A stretch of 64,000 nucleotides of DNA from Paenibacillus sp. FSL K6-1096 (GTDB lineage: Bacteria > Bacillota > Bacilli > Paenibacillales > Paenibacillaceae), in assembly GCF_037977055.1 (NCBI RefSeq), contig NZ_CP150274.1, positions 4,402,001 through 4,466,000 of the forward strand, in the 5' to 3' direction. The notes beneath the pieces were generated by a model. The model was given only the letters and a program-made list of their open reading frames with translations. It did not search any database and was not told where the DNA came from. Within the stretch, counting starts at the first letter, position 1; each line of letters starts with the position of its first letter. The position numbers and the translations under genes were made by a program. Shown piece after piece: positions 26,834-35,101 of the stretch.

Positions 26834-27664
26834 ATGGAACGGAATATCATCATCCGGCATAAGGGAGAGGAACTGACAGCGAGCATACATTATCCGGCTG
26901 CGGACAGGGCGGGAACCGGACGCTGCAAGAACCGCGTGCCGCTGGCGGTGATCTGCCACGGCTTCGTAGGCAGCCGGATCGGTGTGGACCGCATCTTCGT
27001 CAAGACAGCCCGCGAGCTGGCGCAGGACGGTTATATGGTCATCCGCTTCGATTATGCAGGCTGCGGGGAGAGCAGCGGCAATTACGGCAGCGAGGATATG
27101 GAGTCGATGATCCAGCAGACCCGTGCGGTGCTGGACTATGGCATCAGCTCAGCCGATATCGACCCGCAGCGTGTGACGCTGATCGGGCATAGTCTGGGCG
27201 GAGCGGTGGCGCTCTTAACCGGCGTCCGCGACCGTCGGGTGAAGAACCTTGTGCTGTGGTCAGCCGTCGGCTATCCCTTCAACGATATCGTTAAGATTGT
27301 TGGACGGGACACCTTCGACCGGTCGGTGAAGAGCGGCTCGGCAGATTATGCCGGGTATACCTTTACTCCCGTGTACTTCAACTCCCTGGCGTCCTTCCAG
27401 CCGTTCCAGGAGGCCGGGAAGTTCAGCGGCGATGTGCTGGTCATTCACGGAACCTCCGATGATGTCATCCCGGTGGATTATGCGTTCCTCTACCAGAAGC
27501 TGTTCTGGACCCGGCCGGAGGGCCGCTGCGACAAGGAGATTATTTTCCAGGCGGATCATACCTTCTCCTCGGGTCCGGCCCAGGAGCAGGTGCTGAAGCG
27601 CACGCGGGAGTGGATGAATCAGCAGGAGCATCTGCAGGAGGAATGGCAGAACTGGATGATATAG
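26834..27664 (+). CDS. Alpha/beta hydrolase, esterase-like
   Basis: A 276-aa cytoplasmic hydrolase with no signal peptide. VICHGFVGSRIGVDR is the oxyanion-hole region, LIGHSLGGAVALLTG has the nucleophile elbow Ser (about residue 120), and the acid and base are likely the Asp in HGTSDDVIPVDY and the His in QADHTFSS. This resembles the feruloyl-esterase/dienelactone-like group, but the natural substrate is not visible. GGGGAGG at 26819-26825 precedes the ATG. It is driven by a near-consensus promoter, so expression may be high. Confidence 0.85.
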   Translation: MERNIIIRHKGEELTASIHYPAADRAGTGRCKNRVPLAVICHGFVGSRIGVDRIFVKTARELAQDGYMVIRFDYAGCGESSGNYGSEDMESMIQQTRAVLDYGISSADIDPQRVTLIGHSLGGAVALLTGVRDRRVKNLVLWSAVGYPFNDIVKIVGRDTFDRSVKSGSADYAGYTFTPVYFNSLASFQPFQEAGKFSGDVLVIHGTSDDVIPVDYAFLYQKLFWTRPEGRCDKEIIFQADHTFSSGPAQEQVLKRTREWMNQQEHLQEEWQNWMI

Positions 27665-27745
27665 CCTTCGTACCGTACTCGCAATAGCCGGGAATTAGCT
27701 GTAAAATAAAGGGGCAGACCATACTGGGAAGGAGGCTCTCACCCT

Positions 27746-28522
27746 ATGAAATTACCGGCATTTTTTATTGCGCACGGCTCTCCGATGCTGGCTCTTGAGG
27801 ATAACGACTACACACGGTTCCTCCAGCGGCTCGGCTCTGATCTGGGGAAGCCCCGCGGCATTGTAATCTTCTCGGCCCATTGGGACAGTCCCGAACAGCT
27901 GATTACGGTGGACGCACAGCATGAAACGCAGCATGATTTCTATGGTTTCCCGGAGGAGATGTATGAGCTGGCTTACCCTGCGCCAGGCGATCCTGAGCTG
28001 AGCAGCCGGATCTCCGGACTGTTCAGGGACGGCAATCTGGCCCATCAGCCGGTGCTCGGCCGCGGCCTGGACCATGGGGTCTGGGTAATCCTGAACAAGA
28101 TGTTCCCGCAGGCGGATATTCCTGTCGTGGCGTTATCGGTGGATTCGCTCCGCTCGCCTGAAGAGCAATATAACATCGGCCGGCTGCTGGCCCCGCTGCG
28201 CGGGGAAGGCATCCTCCTGATCGGCAGCGGAGGACTGGTGCACAATCTCAGGCTGCTGAAGCAGGATGATCAGCCGGAGCAATGGGCGCAGGATTTCGAC
28301 CGCTGGATTGCGGAGAAGCTTCAGGCCTGGGATCTTCCCTCCCTGTTTGCCTATGAGAAGAAGGCTCCGTATGTCAGGGAGGCCGTGCCTGCTTACGGCA
28401 AGGAGCATTTCATCCCGCTCTTCTATGTGATGGGCGCGGCCGATGAGGGCAGGCGGGCACAGCTGATGATACAGGCCTATCAATACGGGACTTTAAGCCT
28501 GAACTGCTGGATGGTTGATTAA
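27746..28522 (+). CDS. DODA/LigB-type extradiol ring-cleavage dioxygenase
   Basis: A 258-aa class III extradiol dioxygenase-like protein related to YgiD, a 4,5-DOPA dioxygenase. Likely metal ligands are the His of FFIAHGSPMLA (about residue 10), of FSAHWDSPEQ and of GRGLDHGVWVIL. IPLFYVMGAADEG near the C-terminus is also typical. It would open catechol-type rings with an Fe(II) or Zn(II) ion, but the substrate here is unknown. AAGGAGG precedes the ATG. A strong terminator follows. Confidence 0.85.
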   Translation: MKLPAFFIAHGSPMLALEDNDYTRFLQRLGSDLGKPRGIVIFSAHWDSPEQLITVDAQHETQHDFYGFPEEMYELAYPAPGDPELSSRISGLFRDGNLAHQPVLGRGLDHGVWVILNKMFPQADIPVVALSVDSLRSPEEQYNIGRLLAPLRGEGILLIGSGGLVHNLRLLKQDDQPEQWAQDFDRWIAEKLQAWDLPSLFAYEKKAPYVREAVPAYGKEHFIPLFYVMGAADEGRRAQLMIQAYQYGTLSLNCWMVD

Positions 28523-28538
28523 TACACAGATGAATGCG

Positions 28539-28570
28539 GGATACAGCCGGTGAGGGCTGTATCCTTTTTT
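28539..28570 (+). terminator. Terminator after the dioxygenase gene
   Basis: Stem GGATACAGCC / GGCTGTATCC with a short loop, then TTTTTT. Confidence 0.88.
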
Positions 28571-28662
28571 GTGGACAATTGCAGGTGCGCCGCAGACAAA
28601 CTCTGCCTGCTGTGCTTAAATGAAAGATAGCAAGTCTGACCATACTATTGAGGAGGAACAAC

Positions 28663-29775
28663 GTGCCCATATCGATGAACCGGTCTGTATCCCGTCCTGT
28701 ATATGCTCTTGTCCTTGCGGCTGTGCTGCTCACGGCCTGCGGTAATCAGCAGGCTGTCACCAGGTTTGCACCTACAGCAGCGCCTATAGTTACAACAGTA
28801 CCTGAGCCCACGGAAACGGCACAGCCGACCCCGACGGTGACGCCTGCACCCCAGGCGGTATCCGGTCTGACCGGCCTTCCCGCTGAAGAGGGCAGCCTGC
28901 CCCGGCCGCTTGCCGTCATGATCAATAATGCCCCGGCTGCCCGGCCGCAGTCCGGGATCAGCGAAGCGGATATCTTGTTTGAGGTGCTGGCGGAGGGCGG
29001 CATTACCCGGCTGATCGGGATCTTTCAGAGCCATACCGGCGTGGTGAAGATCGGCCCGATCCGCAGCATCCGCCCGTACCTGCTCGATATCGGCGAGAGC
29101 TACGGAGGCATTACTGTACATGCCGGAGGCAGTCCGGCCGCTTACGCCATTCTCCAGCGTCAGAAGAAGGATGACATGGACGAGATCGGCCGGGCCGGCG
29201 CTTATTTCTGGCGCGACCAGGAGCGCAAGGCCCCGCATAATCTGTACAGCAACGCGGACAAGCTGCGGGAGGGCGCAGCGAAGCTGGGCTTCGCGGAGAG
29301 CGTGGAGGTTCCGGCACTGCAGTTCCAGGGTCCAGGGGATGTCCCGCCGGTTGGCGAGGCTGCACTGGACTTCAAGGTGAGCTTCCTGCTGAAGAGCTAT
29401 ACCGTGGGCTATCAATATAATGCCGAGACACGCTTGTACGAACGCCAGGTCAACGGCAAGCCGCATCTGGATCTGAACAACGGAAATGCGGTAGCGGCGG
29501 CGAACGTCATCGTGATGGGGGCGGACCATAAGGTGCTGGATGATGTCGGCCGGCTGCAGGTGGACACCGAATTGGGCGGCAAGGCGCTGCTGTTCCAGAG
29601 CGGGGTTGCCGTATCGGGCAAATGGTCACGCAGTCCGGGAGACATCATCCGGTTCGTGAAGGAAGACGGCAAGGAGGCGAAGATGGTTCCCGGAATTACC
29701 CATATTCTGATTGTGCCGAACAGCCCGCCTTTCAGCAGCCACATAAATATTGAGCCGGTACCTTCGTCCACCTGA
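28663..29775 (+). CDS. DUF3048 (YerB-like) lipoprotein
   Basis: Exported lipoprotein of 370 aa. The signal peptide ends in a lipobox LLTAC (about residues 22-26), so the Cys is lipidated and the protein sits on the outer face of the membrane. A Pro/Thr-rich linker (PTETAQPTPTVTPAPQ) leads to the DUF3048 domain, with RPLAVMINNAPAARPQSGIS, IGPIRSIRPY and HNLYSNADKL. The function of the family is unknown. GTG at 28663 is placed 6 nt after AGGAGG; TTG at 28648 lies before that site and is less likely. Confidence 0.88.
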   Translation: MPISMNRSVSRPVYALVLAAVLLTACGNQQAVTRFAPTAAPIVTTVPEPTETAQPTPTVTPAPQAVSGLTGLPAEEGSLPRPLAVMINNAPAARPQSGISEADILFEVLAEGGITRLIGIFQSHTGVVKIGPIRSIRPYLLDIGESYGGITVHAGGSPAAYAILQRQKKDDMDEIGRAGAYFWRDQERKAPHNLYSNADKLREGAAKLGFAESVEVPALQFQGPGDVPPVGEAALDFKVSFLLKSYTVGYQYNAETRLYERQVNGKPHLDLNNGNAVAAANVIVMGADHKVLDDVGRLQVDTELGGKALLFQSGVAVSGKWSRSPGDIIRFVKEDGKEAKMVPGITHILIVPNSPPFSSHINIEPVPSST

Positions 29776-29856
29776 CCCCGTTAATCCATTCATCATTCAG
29801 ATGATTATTTTCGCAATTCAGGGGAATTGTTAGTATAGTGCGAAAAAGTTCGGTTT

Positions 29857-29885
29857 TTGTCTTCTATCCCTTCGGTCGATATGAT
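29857..29885 (+). promoter_or_regulatory. Promoter of the DUF47-pit operon
   Basis: TTGTCT at 29857-29862, a 17-nt spacer and TATGAT at 29880-29885. The leader is about 85 nt. Confidence 0.6.
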
Positions 29886-29977
29886 AAGATAACAAGGGTT
29901 GTCATTCATTTTCATGCGGTTTACATGGGATGACTGCATTTTTTCACGGCAATTTTATGTAAAGGGGTCTTAGGCTA

Positions 29978-30595
29978 ATGAAGTTGAGAAAAAAGGATAT
30001 ATTCTTTGAGACGCTGGAAAATATGGCTGACACCATTGTTCAGGCGGCCGACTACTTCGCTCAGAATATCTCGACTCTTCAGGGCAATGTGGAGAACTTC
30101 GCCGGGGAGATGAAGAAATACGAATCCCAATGCGATACCTACACGCACACCGTTATCAAGGAATTGAACAAGACGTTTATCACGCCGCTGGAGCGCGATG
30201 ACATCATGGATCTGATCACCAGCATGGACGATGTCATTGACGGTCTGGAGGCTTCAGCCTCGCGCTTCTATATGTATAACCTGCTGGATGCTGATGAGTA
30301 TATCATTCAATTCGCTGAGATTCTCCGCCAGAGCGCGTATGAGATCCAGAAGGCGGTTCACCTGCTCTCCCAGAAGAAGCTGCTGGCCATCCGCGAATAC
30401 ACCATTCGCCTGAATGACCTGGAGAACCAGGGGGATGAAGTGCTGCGTATCTGTACCAAAGCCCTGTTCGAGACTGTGAAAGACCCGATTGAACTGATCA
30501 AGCGCAAGGAATTGTACGAGCGGTTGGAGACGACCACGGATAAATGTGAAGACGTAGCCAACATGCTGGAATCGATCATCATGCGCAATTCATAA
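29978..30595 (+). CDS. DUF47 (PhoU-like) phosphate transport accessory protein
   Basis: A 205-aa all-helical protein of the DUF47 family, structurally related to PhoU. DDIMDLITSMDDVIDGLEAS around residue 70 and DLENQGDEVLRICTKALFE around residue 145 carry the paired acidic D/E-x3-D motifs of this fold that bind metal clusters. Genes of this family usually lie directly before a Pit-type transporter and modulate it, as here with a 13-bp gap. ATG at 29978 follows AAAGGGG. Confidence 0.9.
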   Translation: MKLRKKDIFFETLENMADTIVQAADYFAQNISTLQGNVENFAGEMKKYESQCDTYTHTVIKELNKTFITPLERDDIMDLITSMDDVIDGLEASASRFYMYNLLDADEYIIQFAEILRQSAYEIQKAVHLLSQKKLLAIREYTIRLNDLENQGDEVLRICTKALFETVKDPIELIKRKELYERLETTTDKCEDVANMLESIIMRNS

Positions 30596-30608
30596 GGGGC
30601 TCTGGGAT

Positions 30609-31598
30609 ATGGATACATCGATATATGTACTCGCTTTAGTTATCTTTCTTGCGCTGGCGTTCGACTTCATTAACGGGTTCCATGACACGGCCAACGCAAT
30701 TGCCACCTCCGTCTCGACACGGGCGCTGAAGCCGCGCACAGCCATCATGCTGGCGGCGTCCATGAACTTTATCGGCGCGTTAATGTTCACCGGTGTTGCG
30801 AAGAAGATCGGGGGAAGCATTACCGACCCGACCCTGCTGAATAACGGGATAGACATTGTATCAGCGACGCTGATCGCGGCGATTATCTGGAATCTGGTTA
30901 CCTGGTGGCTGGGCATTCCCTCATCCTCCTCTCATGCGCTGATCGGTGCTCTGGCCGGTGCGGTCTATGTAGGAGCAGGAACAGAGCATATTAAATGGGG
31001 CGGCTTCATTGAGATTGTCGAGGGGCTGGTGTTCTCCCCGCTAATCGCCTTTGTGGTCGGTTATATCGTGATGACGATCCTCAAGTGGATCTTCGCGAAG
31101 CGCAGTCCGCATACGGTCAATAAGGGATTCCGTTCGATGCAGATCGTTACGGCGGCCCTGCAGTCGTTCACCCATGGTACGAATGACGCCCAGAAGGCGA
31201 TGGGGATTATCACCTTTGCCCTCGTGACCTCGGGACGGCTGGATACGATGGAGGTTCCGCTCTGGGTCAAGATCGCAGCAGCTACATCGATGGCGCTCGG
31301 AACGTCAATCGGCGGCTGGAAGATCATTAAGACGATGGGCACGAAGATTTTCAAAATTGAGCCGATCAACGGCTTCGCGGCGGATATTTCGGCGGCCTCG
31401 GTTATTTTCTCGGCCACGCTGCTGCATCTGCCAGTAAGTACCACCCATGCGATCACCTCCTCCATCCTGGGGGTAGGCTCAGCCAAACGCTTCTCTGCCG
31501 TGAAATGGGGAGTGGCCGGACGGATCGTTATTACCTGGTTCATTACCATTCCAATCAGCGCCTTGCTGGCGGGAATTATCTTCAAGCTATTCTTCTAG
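30609..31598 (+). CDS. pit: Low-affinity inorganic phosphate transporter, Pit family
   Basis: Membrane permease of 329 aa with about 10 hydrophobic segments. Both halves carry the PiT signature: FDFINGFHDTANAIAT near residue 18 and SFTHGTNDAQKAMGI near residue 195. STTHAITSSILGVGSAKR near residue 280 is also conserved. Pit carriers take up metal-phosphate by proton symport. It forms an operon with the DUF47 gene and ends at a terminator. Confidence 0.95.
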   Translation: MDTSIYVLALVIFLALAFDFINGFHDTANAIATSVSTRALKPRTAIMLAASMNFIGALMFTGVAKKIGGSITDPTLLNNGIDIVSATLIAAIIWNLVTWWLGIPSSSSHALIGALAGAVYVGAGTEHIKWGGFIEIVEGLVFSPLIAFVVGYIVMTILKWIFAKRSPHTVNKGFRSMQIVTAALQSFTHGTNDAQKAMGIITFALVTSGRLDTMEVPLWVKIAAATSMALGTSIGGWKIIKTMGTKIFKIEPINGFAADISAASVIFSATLLHLPVSTTHAITSSILGVGSAKRFSAVKWGVAGRIVITWFITIPISALLAGIIFKLFF

Positions 31599-31625
31599 AG
31601 CGTAAATTGAATAGATTGCCTGGAC

Positions 31626-31666
31626 AAGATGTCAGAAGCCGTGATGGGCTGAGGACATCTTTTTTT
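31626..31666 (+). terminator. Terminator after pit
   Basis: Stem AAGATGTC / GACATCTT with a 20-nt loop, then TTTTT. Confidence 0.78.
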
Positions 31667-31695
31667 GTGTATTTTGGCATTAATCAAGAGAGGAA

Positions 31696-31712
31696 TGTCA
31701 CAAAAAGTCACA
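31696..31712. promoter_or_regulatory. Distal GlnR/TnrA box
   Basis: TGTCACAAAAAGTCACA is an exact match to TGTNA-N7-TNACA, the operator of the nitrogen regulators GlnR and TnrA. It lies 190 bp before the glutamine transporter start. Confidence 0.75.
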
Positions 31713-31852
31713 AGGGATCGATAAAAGATGTTAATAGGTGCTAAAAGAAAATGAAATACATCACATAATTAAAAGAAAATAACATTATAGAATTTAATTT
31801 TACATAGTATTGTGTAGGATTCGGTAGTCTCTACAGTAAGGTTTGATTTAAG

Positions 31853-31869
31853 TGTTACTATTGCTGACA
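31853..31869. promoter_or_regulatory. Proximal GlnR/TnrA box
   Basis: TGTTACTATTGCTGACA is a second exact TGTNA-N7-TNACA match, only 33 bp before the start codon, so likely at or past the transcription start. The 303-bp gap 31599-31901 otherwise holds the pit terminator and an AT-rich tract in which I cannot fix the promoter. Confidence 0.78.
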
Positions 31870-31901
31870 AACAGACCGGGGAACCAAAGGAGGCCTAGCC
31901 G

Positions 31902-32630
31902 TTGATCGACTTTCATCAGGTAGACAAACATTATGGACAATTCCATGTACTGAAGGGCATTGATCTGCATGTTGAAGAGGGGGAGGTAGTTGTTGTAGTC
32001 GGTCCATCCGGCTCGGGCAAAAGCACCATGCTGCGCTGCATCAACCGTCTGGAGACTATCACCAGCGGCGGATTAACCGTGGATGGTATAACTGTAAATG
32101 ACCGCAAGACGGATATCAATACCCTGCGCAAGGAGATCGGGATGGTCTTCCAGCACTTCAATCTGTATCCGCACAAAAAGGTAATCGACAATATCACGCT
32201 TGCGCCCATCAAGGTGCTGGGGCTGAGCAAGGCAGAGGCCGAGAAGACGGCGATGTATTATCTGGAGAAGGTCGGGATTGCCGACAAGGCCGCCTCGTAT
32301 CCGTCACAGCTCTCCGGCGGACAGCAGCAGCGCGTGGCCATTGCCCGGGGACTGGCGATGAAGCCGAAGATTATGCTGTTCGATGAGCCGACCTCGGCGC
32401 TGGACCCGGAGATGGTCGGGGAAGTGCTGGATGTCATGCGCGCTTTGGCCCGCGAGGGAATGACGATGGTCGTCGTGACCCATGAGATGGGCTTCGCCCG
32501 CGAGGTGGCCGACCGGGTAATCTTCATGGATCAGGGGCAGATCGTGGAAGAAGCGGAGCCGGAGAGCTTCTTCGCCAGCCCGAAGGAGGAGCGGACGCGG
32601 ACTTTTCTCAGCCGGGTGTTAAGCCACTAA
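31902..32630 (+). CDS. glnQ: Glutamine/polar amino acid ABC transporter, ATPase subunit
   Basis: Cytoplasmic ABC ATPase of 242 aa. Walker A is GPSGSGKST (about residue 34), the Q-loop lies in GMVFQHFNLYPH, the signature motif is LSGGQQQRVAIAR, Walker B is IMLFDEPTSALDPE, and the switch His is in VVVTHEMGFA. This is the typical polar-amino-acid GlnQ/ArtP subfamily. The start is TTG at 31902 behind AAAGGAGG. It is the first of four transporter genes, followed by a GlnK/GlnL-like system, which makes glutamine the most likely substrate. Confidence 0.9.
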   Translation: MIDFHQVDKHYGQFHVLKGIDLHVEEGEVVVVVGPSGSGKSTMLRCINRLETITSGGLTVDGITVNDRKTDINTLRKEIGMVFQHFNLYPHKKVIDNITLAPIKVLGLSKAEAEKTAMYYLEKVGIADKAASYPSQLSGGQQQRVAIARGLAMKPKIMLFDEPTSALDPEMVGEVLDVMRALAREGMTMVVVTHEMGFAREVADRVIFMDQGQIVEEAEPESFFASPKEERTRTFLSRVLSH

Positions 32631-32668
32631 TCAATATAAATATACAGGAGTAAGGGGAGGAAAACGAA

Positions 32669-33517
32669 ATGAAGATGTCGAGAAGCTTCAAAATGGCAGG
32701 GGCGCTGCTGATTGCGGCCATGCTGGTGATTGCGGGCTGCGGGAACAACAAGGAGAGCAATACGGCAGGGGGCAACACGTCAGGAGGAGCGGCAACGGAT
32801 TCCAAGGCGATCGCCAAGATTAAGGAGCGCGGCAAGCTGCTTGTAGGCGTGAAATACGATACCCGGCTGTTCGGCCTGAAGGACCCGGCAACGGGCAACG
32901 TGGAGGGCTTCGACATCGATATTTCCAAGGCCATTGCCAAAAAGATTCTGGGAGACGAGAACGCCATTGAGCTGAAGGAGGTTACCTCCAAGACACGTAT
33001 TCCGATGCTGAATAACGGCGAGATCGACATGGTGGTGGCGACCATGACCATTACGGAGGAGCGCAAGAAGGAAGTCGACTTCTCTGATGTCTATTTCCAG
33101 GCCGGCCAGTCGCTGCTGGTGAAGAAGGGCAGCCCGATTACAGGTCTTGAGAGCGTAACGAAGGATACGAAGATCCTTGGCTCCAAGGGGGCAACCTCGA
33201 TCAAGAATATTAAGGAGAAGGTGCCGGGTGTAACGGTGCTGGAATTCGATAACTATCAGGACGCCTTCAGCGCACTCAAGGCCGGCCAGGGGGACGCGCT
33301 GACTACGGATGATGCTATCCTGTACGGAATGGCTTCACAGGACCCGGGCTTTGAGGTGGTCGGGAAGCCGTTCACCGATGAGCCTTACGGCATCGCGGTC
33401 CAGAAAGGCAACACTGATGTAGTCCAGGCGATTAATGATACACTGGCTGAACTGAAGGCGAACGGGGAGTACGATGCGATCTATACGAAATGGATCGGCA
33501 AGGCTCCGGCCAAATAA
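32669..33517 (+). CDS. glnH: Glutamine-binding lipoprotein of the ABC transporter
   Basis: Solute-binding lipoprotein of 282 aa. The signal peptide ends at LVIAGC (about residue 25), giving a lipidated Cys. The mature domain is SBP_bac_3: IKERGKLLVGVKYDTRLFG, VEGFDIDISKAIAKKILG, TKTRIPMLNNGEIDMVVATM-like core and EERKKEVDFSDVYFQAG. A Gly/Ser/Thr-rich spacer follows the Cys. GGGGAGG precedes the ATG. A stem-loop lies between it and the permease genes. Confidence 0.9.
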   Translation: MKMSRSFKMAGALLIAAMLVIAGCGNNKESNTAGGNTSGGAATDSKAIAKIKERGKLLVGVKYDTRLFGLKDPATGNVEGFDIDISKAIAKKILGDENAIELKEVTSKTRIPMLNNGEIDMVVATMTITEERKKEVDFSDVYFQAGQSLLVKKGSPITGLESVTKDTKILGSKGATSIKNIKEKVPGVTVLEFDNYQDAFSALKAGQGDALTTDDAILYGMASQDPGFEVVGKPFTDEPYGIAVQKGNTDVVQAINDTLAELKANGEYDAIYTKWIGKAPAK

Positions 33518-33567
33518 GCCAACTATTCTTAGCATAAGCTTCCTTCATAATCTGCCTTGAATTTCTT

Positions 33568-33613
33568 GTAGAAACGGTACCGCCTTTTCTAAGGACGGCA
33601 AAGCCGTTTCTAC
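33568..33613 (+). other. Intercistronic stem-loop between glnH and glnM
   Basis: Outer stem GTAGAAACGG / CCGTTTCTAC (10 bp, perfect) encloses a smaller CCGCC/GGACGG stem. Only a weak T-tract follows. It may stabilise the binding-protein mRNA or attenuate the permease genes. Confidence 0.55.
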
Positions 33614-33692
33614 TTGTTTGTACGAAGAATAATAAGGTTAATCCGCAGGACAAGAAGTCAATTGATTCTCTAAACTAAGGCAGGTGAACATC

Positions 33693-34343
33693 ATGGATTT
33701 CTCAATCTTAACGAATTATTTCGGGCTGTATATGGAGGGCTTCTACGGGACGCTGCTGTCCAGTGTGCTGGCCCTGATCGGCAGCTTCCTGATCGGTGCA
33801 GTGATTGCCGTCTTCCGCATCACTGCTGTGAGGGGGCTGCGCTGGTTCGGCGCAGTATATGTAGAGTTCATCCGCAATATTCCGCTGCTGCTGGTCGTGT
33901 ACATTTTCTATTACGGCCCCTCGGCGCTGGGCTTCACGCTGGACGGCTTCAAGGCCGGGACGATCGGGCTCGCCGTCTACACCTCAGCCTTCATCGCTGA
34001 AGCGATCCGGGCCGGAATCCTGGCGGTTCCGAAGGGACAGATGGAGGCTTCGCGTTCCTCCGGACTCAGCTACATCCAGACCATGCTGCATATCATTATG
34101 CCCCAGGCGATCAAGCTGGTTATTCCGCCGCTGGGCAACCAGTTCATTAACCTGATTAAGAACTCCTCCGTGCTGACGCTGGTGGCCGGGCTTGATCTGA
34201 TGTATTTTGCAGACGGGATCTCCACGGAGACTTACCGTACCTTCGACACTTACATCTTCGTAGCGCTGTTCTATCTGGTGCTGACCCTTCCGCTCAGCTA
34301 TGGCGTGCGGGTATGGGAGCGCAGACTTCAGCGCAAATATTAG
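33693..34343 (+). CDS. glnM: Glutamine ABC transporter permease
   Basis: Membrane subunit of 216 aa with about five transmembrane helices. GLYMEGFYGTLLSSVLALIG begins the permease domain and RSSGLSYIQTMLHIIMPQAI is the EAA loop that docks on the ATPase. YVEFIRNIPLLLVVYIFYYG is typical of HisM/GlnP-type permeases. I chose ATG at 33693, since AAGGCAGGTGA directly upstream is the ribosome-binding site and contains the alternative GTG at 33684. It pairs with the next permease gene. Confidence 0.88.
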   Translation: MDFSILTNYFGLYMEGFYGTLLSSVLALIGSFLIGAVIAVFRITAVRGLRWFGAVYVEFIRNIPLLLVVYIFYYGPSALGFTLDGFKAGTIGLAVYTSAFIAEAIRAGILAVPKGQMEASRSSGLSYIQTMLHIIMPQAIKLVIPPLGNQFINLIKNSSVLTLVAGLDLMYFADGISTETYRTFDTYIFVALFYLVLTLPLSYGVRVWERRLQRKY

Positions 34344-34369
34344 ACATCTGAACTTGAAGGAGGGATCAT

Positions 34370-35020
34370 ATGGATTTCATAGGTGCGTACTCTGCCCATA
34401 ATCTGAGGTTTCTGCTGGACGGGTTGTATATTACGCTGATCGTTGCTTTTGTCTCCATTATCCTGAGCTTTGTCATCGGCTGCATTATCGGGGTCATCCG
34501 CTACTCGGAGGTGCCGGTGCTGTCGCCGGTCATGTTATACCTCGTTGAACTGATCCGCAATCTGCCGCTGCTGCTGATTATCTTCTTCATCCGCTTCGCC
34601 CTGCCGGAGGTAGGGATCAAGCTGAGTCTGATTACGGCGGCGATTGCAGCACTAACCATCTTCGAGGCGGCGATGATTGCCGAGATTGTCCGCGGCGGGC
34701 TAACCTCCATCGACAAAGGACAAATCGAAGCGGCGCGGTCCTCAGGGTTAAGCAATACCCAGACCTTATGGCATATCGTGCTGCCGCAGGGGCTGCGGCG
34801 GATGGTGCCGCCGCTGGTCAGCCAGTTCATCTCCCTGCTGAAGGATACCTCGTTAGCCGTTGTCATCTCGCTGCCGGAGCTGATGCATAATGCCAATATC
34901 GTCATCGGGCACAGCTACAGCTATGCCATTCCTACACTGGCTCTGGTTGCCTTGATCTATTTCGTGGTCAATTACCTGCTGTCGCTGCTGTCCAGACGGC
35001 TGGAGCACCGGACGGTATAA
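34370..35020 (+). CDS. glnP: Glutamine ABC transporter permease, second subunit
   Basis: Second membrane subunit of 216 aa, paralogous to the preceding gene. YLVELIRNLPLLLIIFFIRF and ARSSGLSNTQTLWHIVLPQ (EAA loop) mark the same family. The two permeases form a heterodimer with GlnQ. ATG at 34370 follows GAAGGAGGG; the gap to the first permease gene is 26 bp. Confidence 0.88.
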   Translation: MDFIGAYSAHNLRFLLDGLYITLIVAFVSIILSFVIGCIIGVIRYSEVPVLSPVMLYLVELIRNLPLLLIIFFIRFALPEVGIKLSLITAAIAALTIFEAAMIAEIVRGGLTSIDKGQIEAARSSGLSNTQTLWHIVLPQGLRRMVPPLVSQFISLLKDTSLAVVISLPELMHNANIVIGHSYSYAIPTLALVALIYFVVNYLLSLLSRRLEHRTV

Positions 35021-35101
35021 TCTGTCCCGGATGGAAGGTATGGCATATTCAAGCAGGTGCGGCTGTGATACTATAGTTGTCAACATCTCTAGGCGGGAGC
35101 A

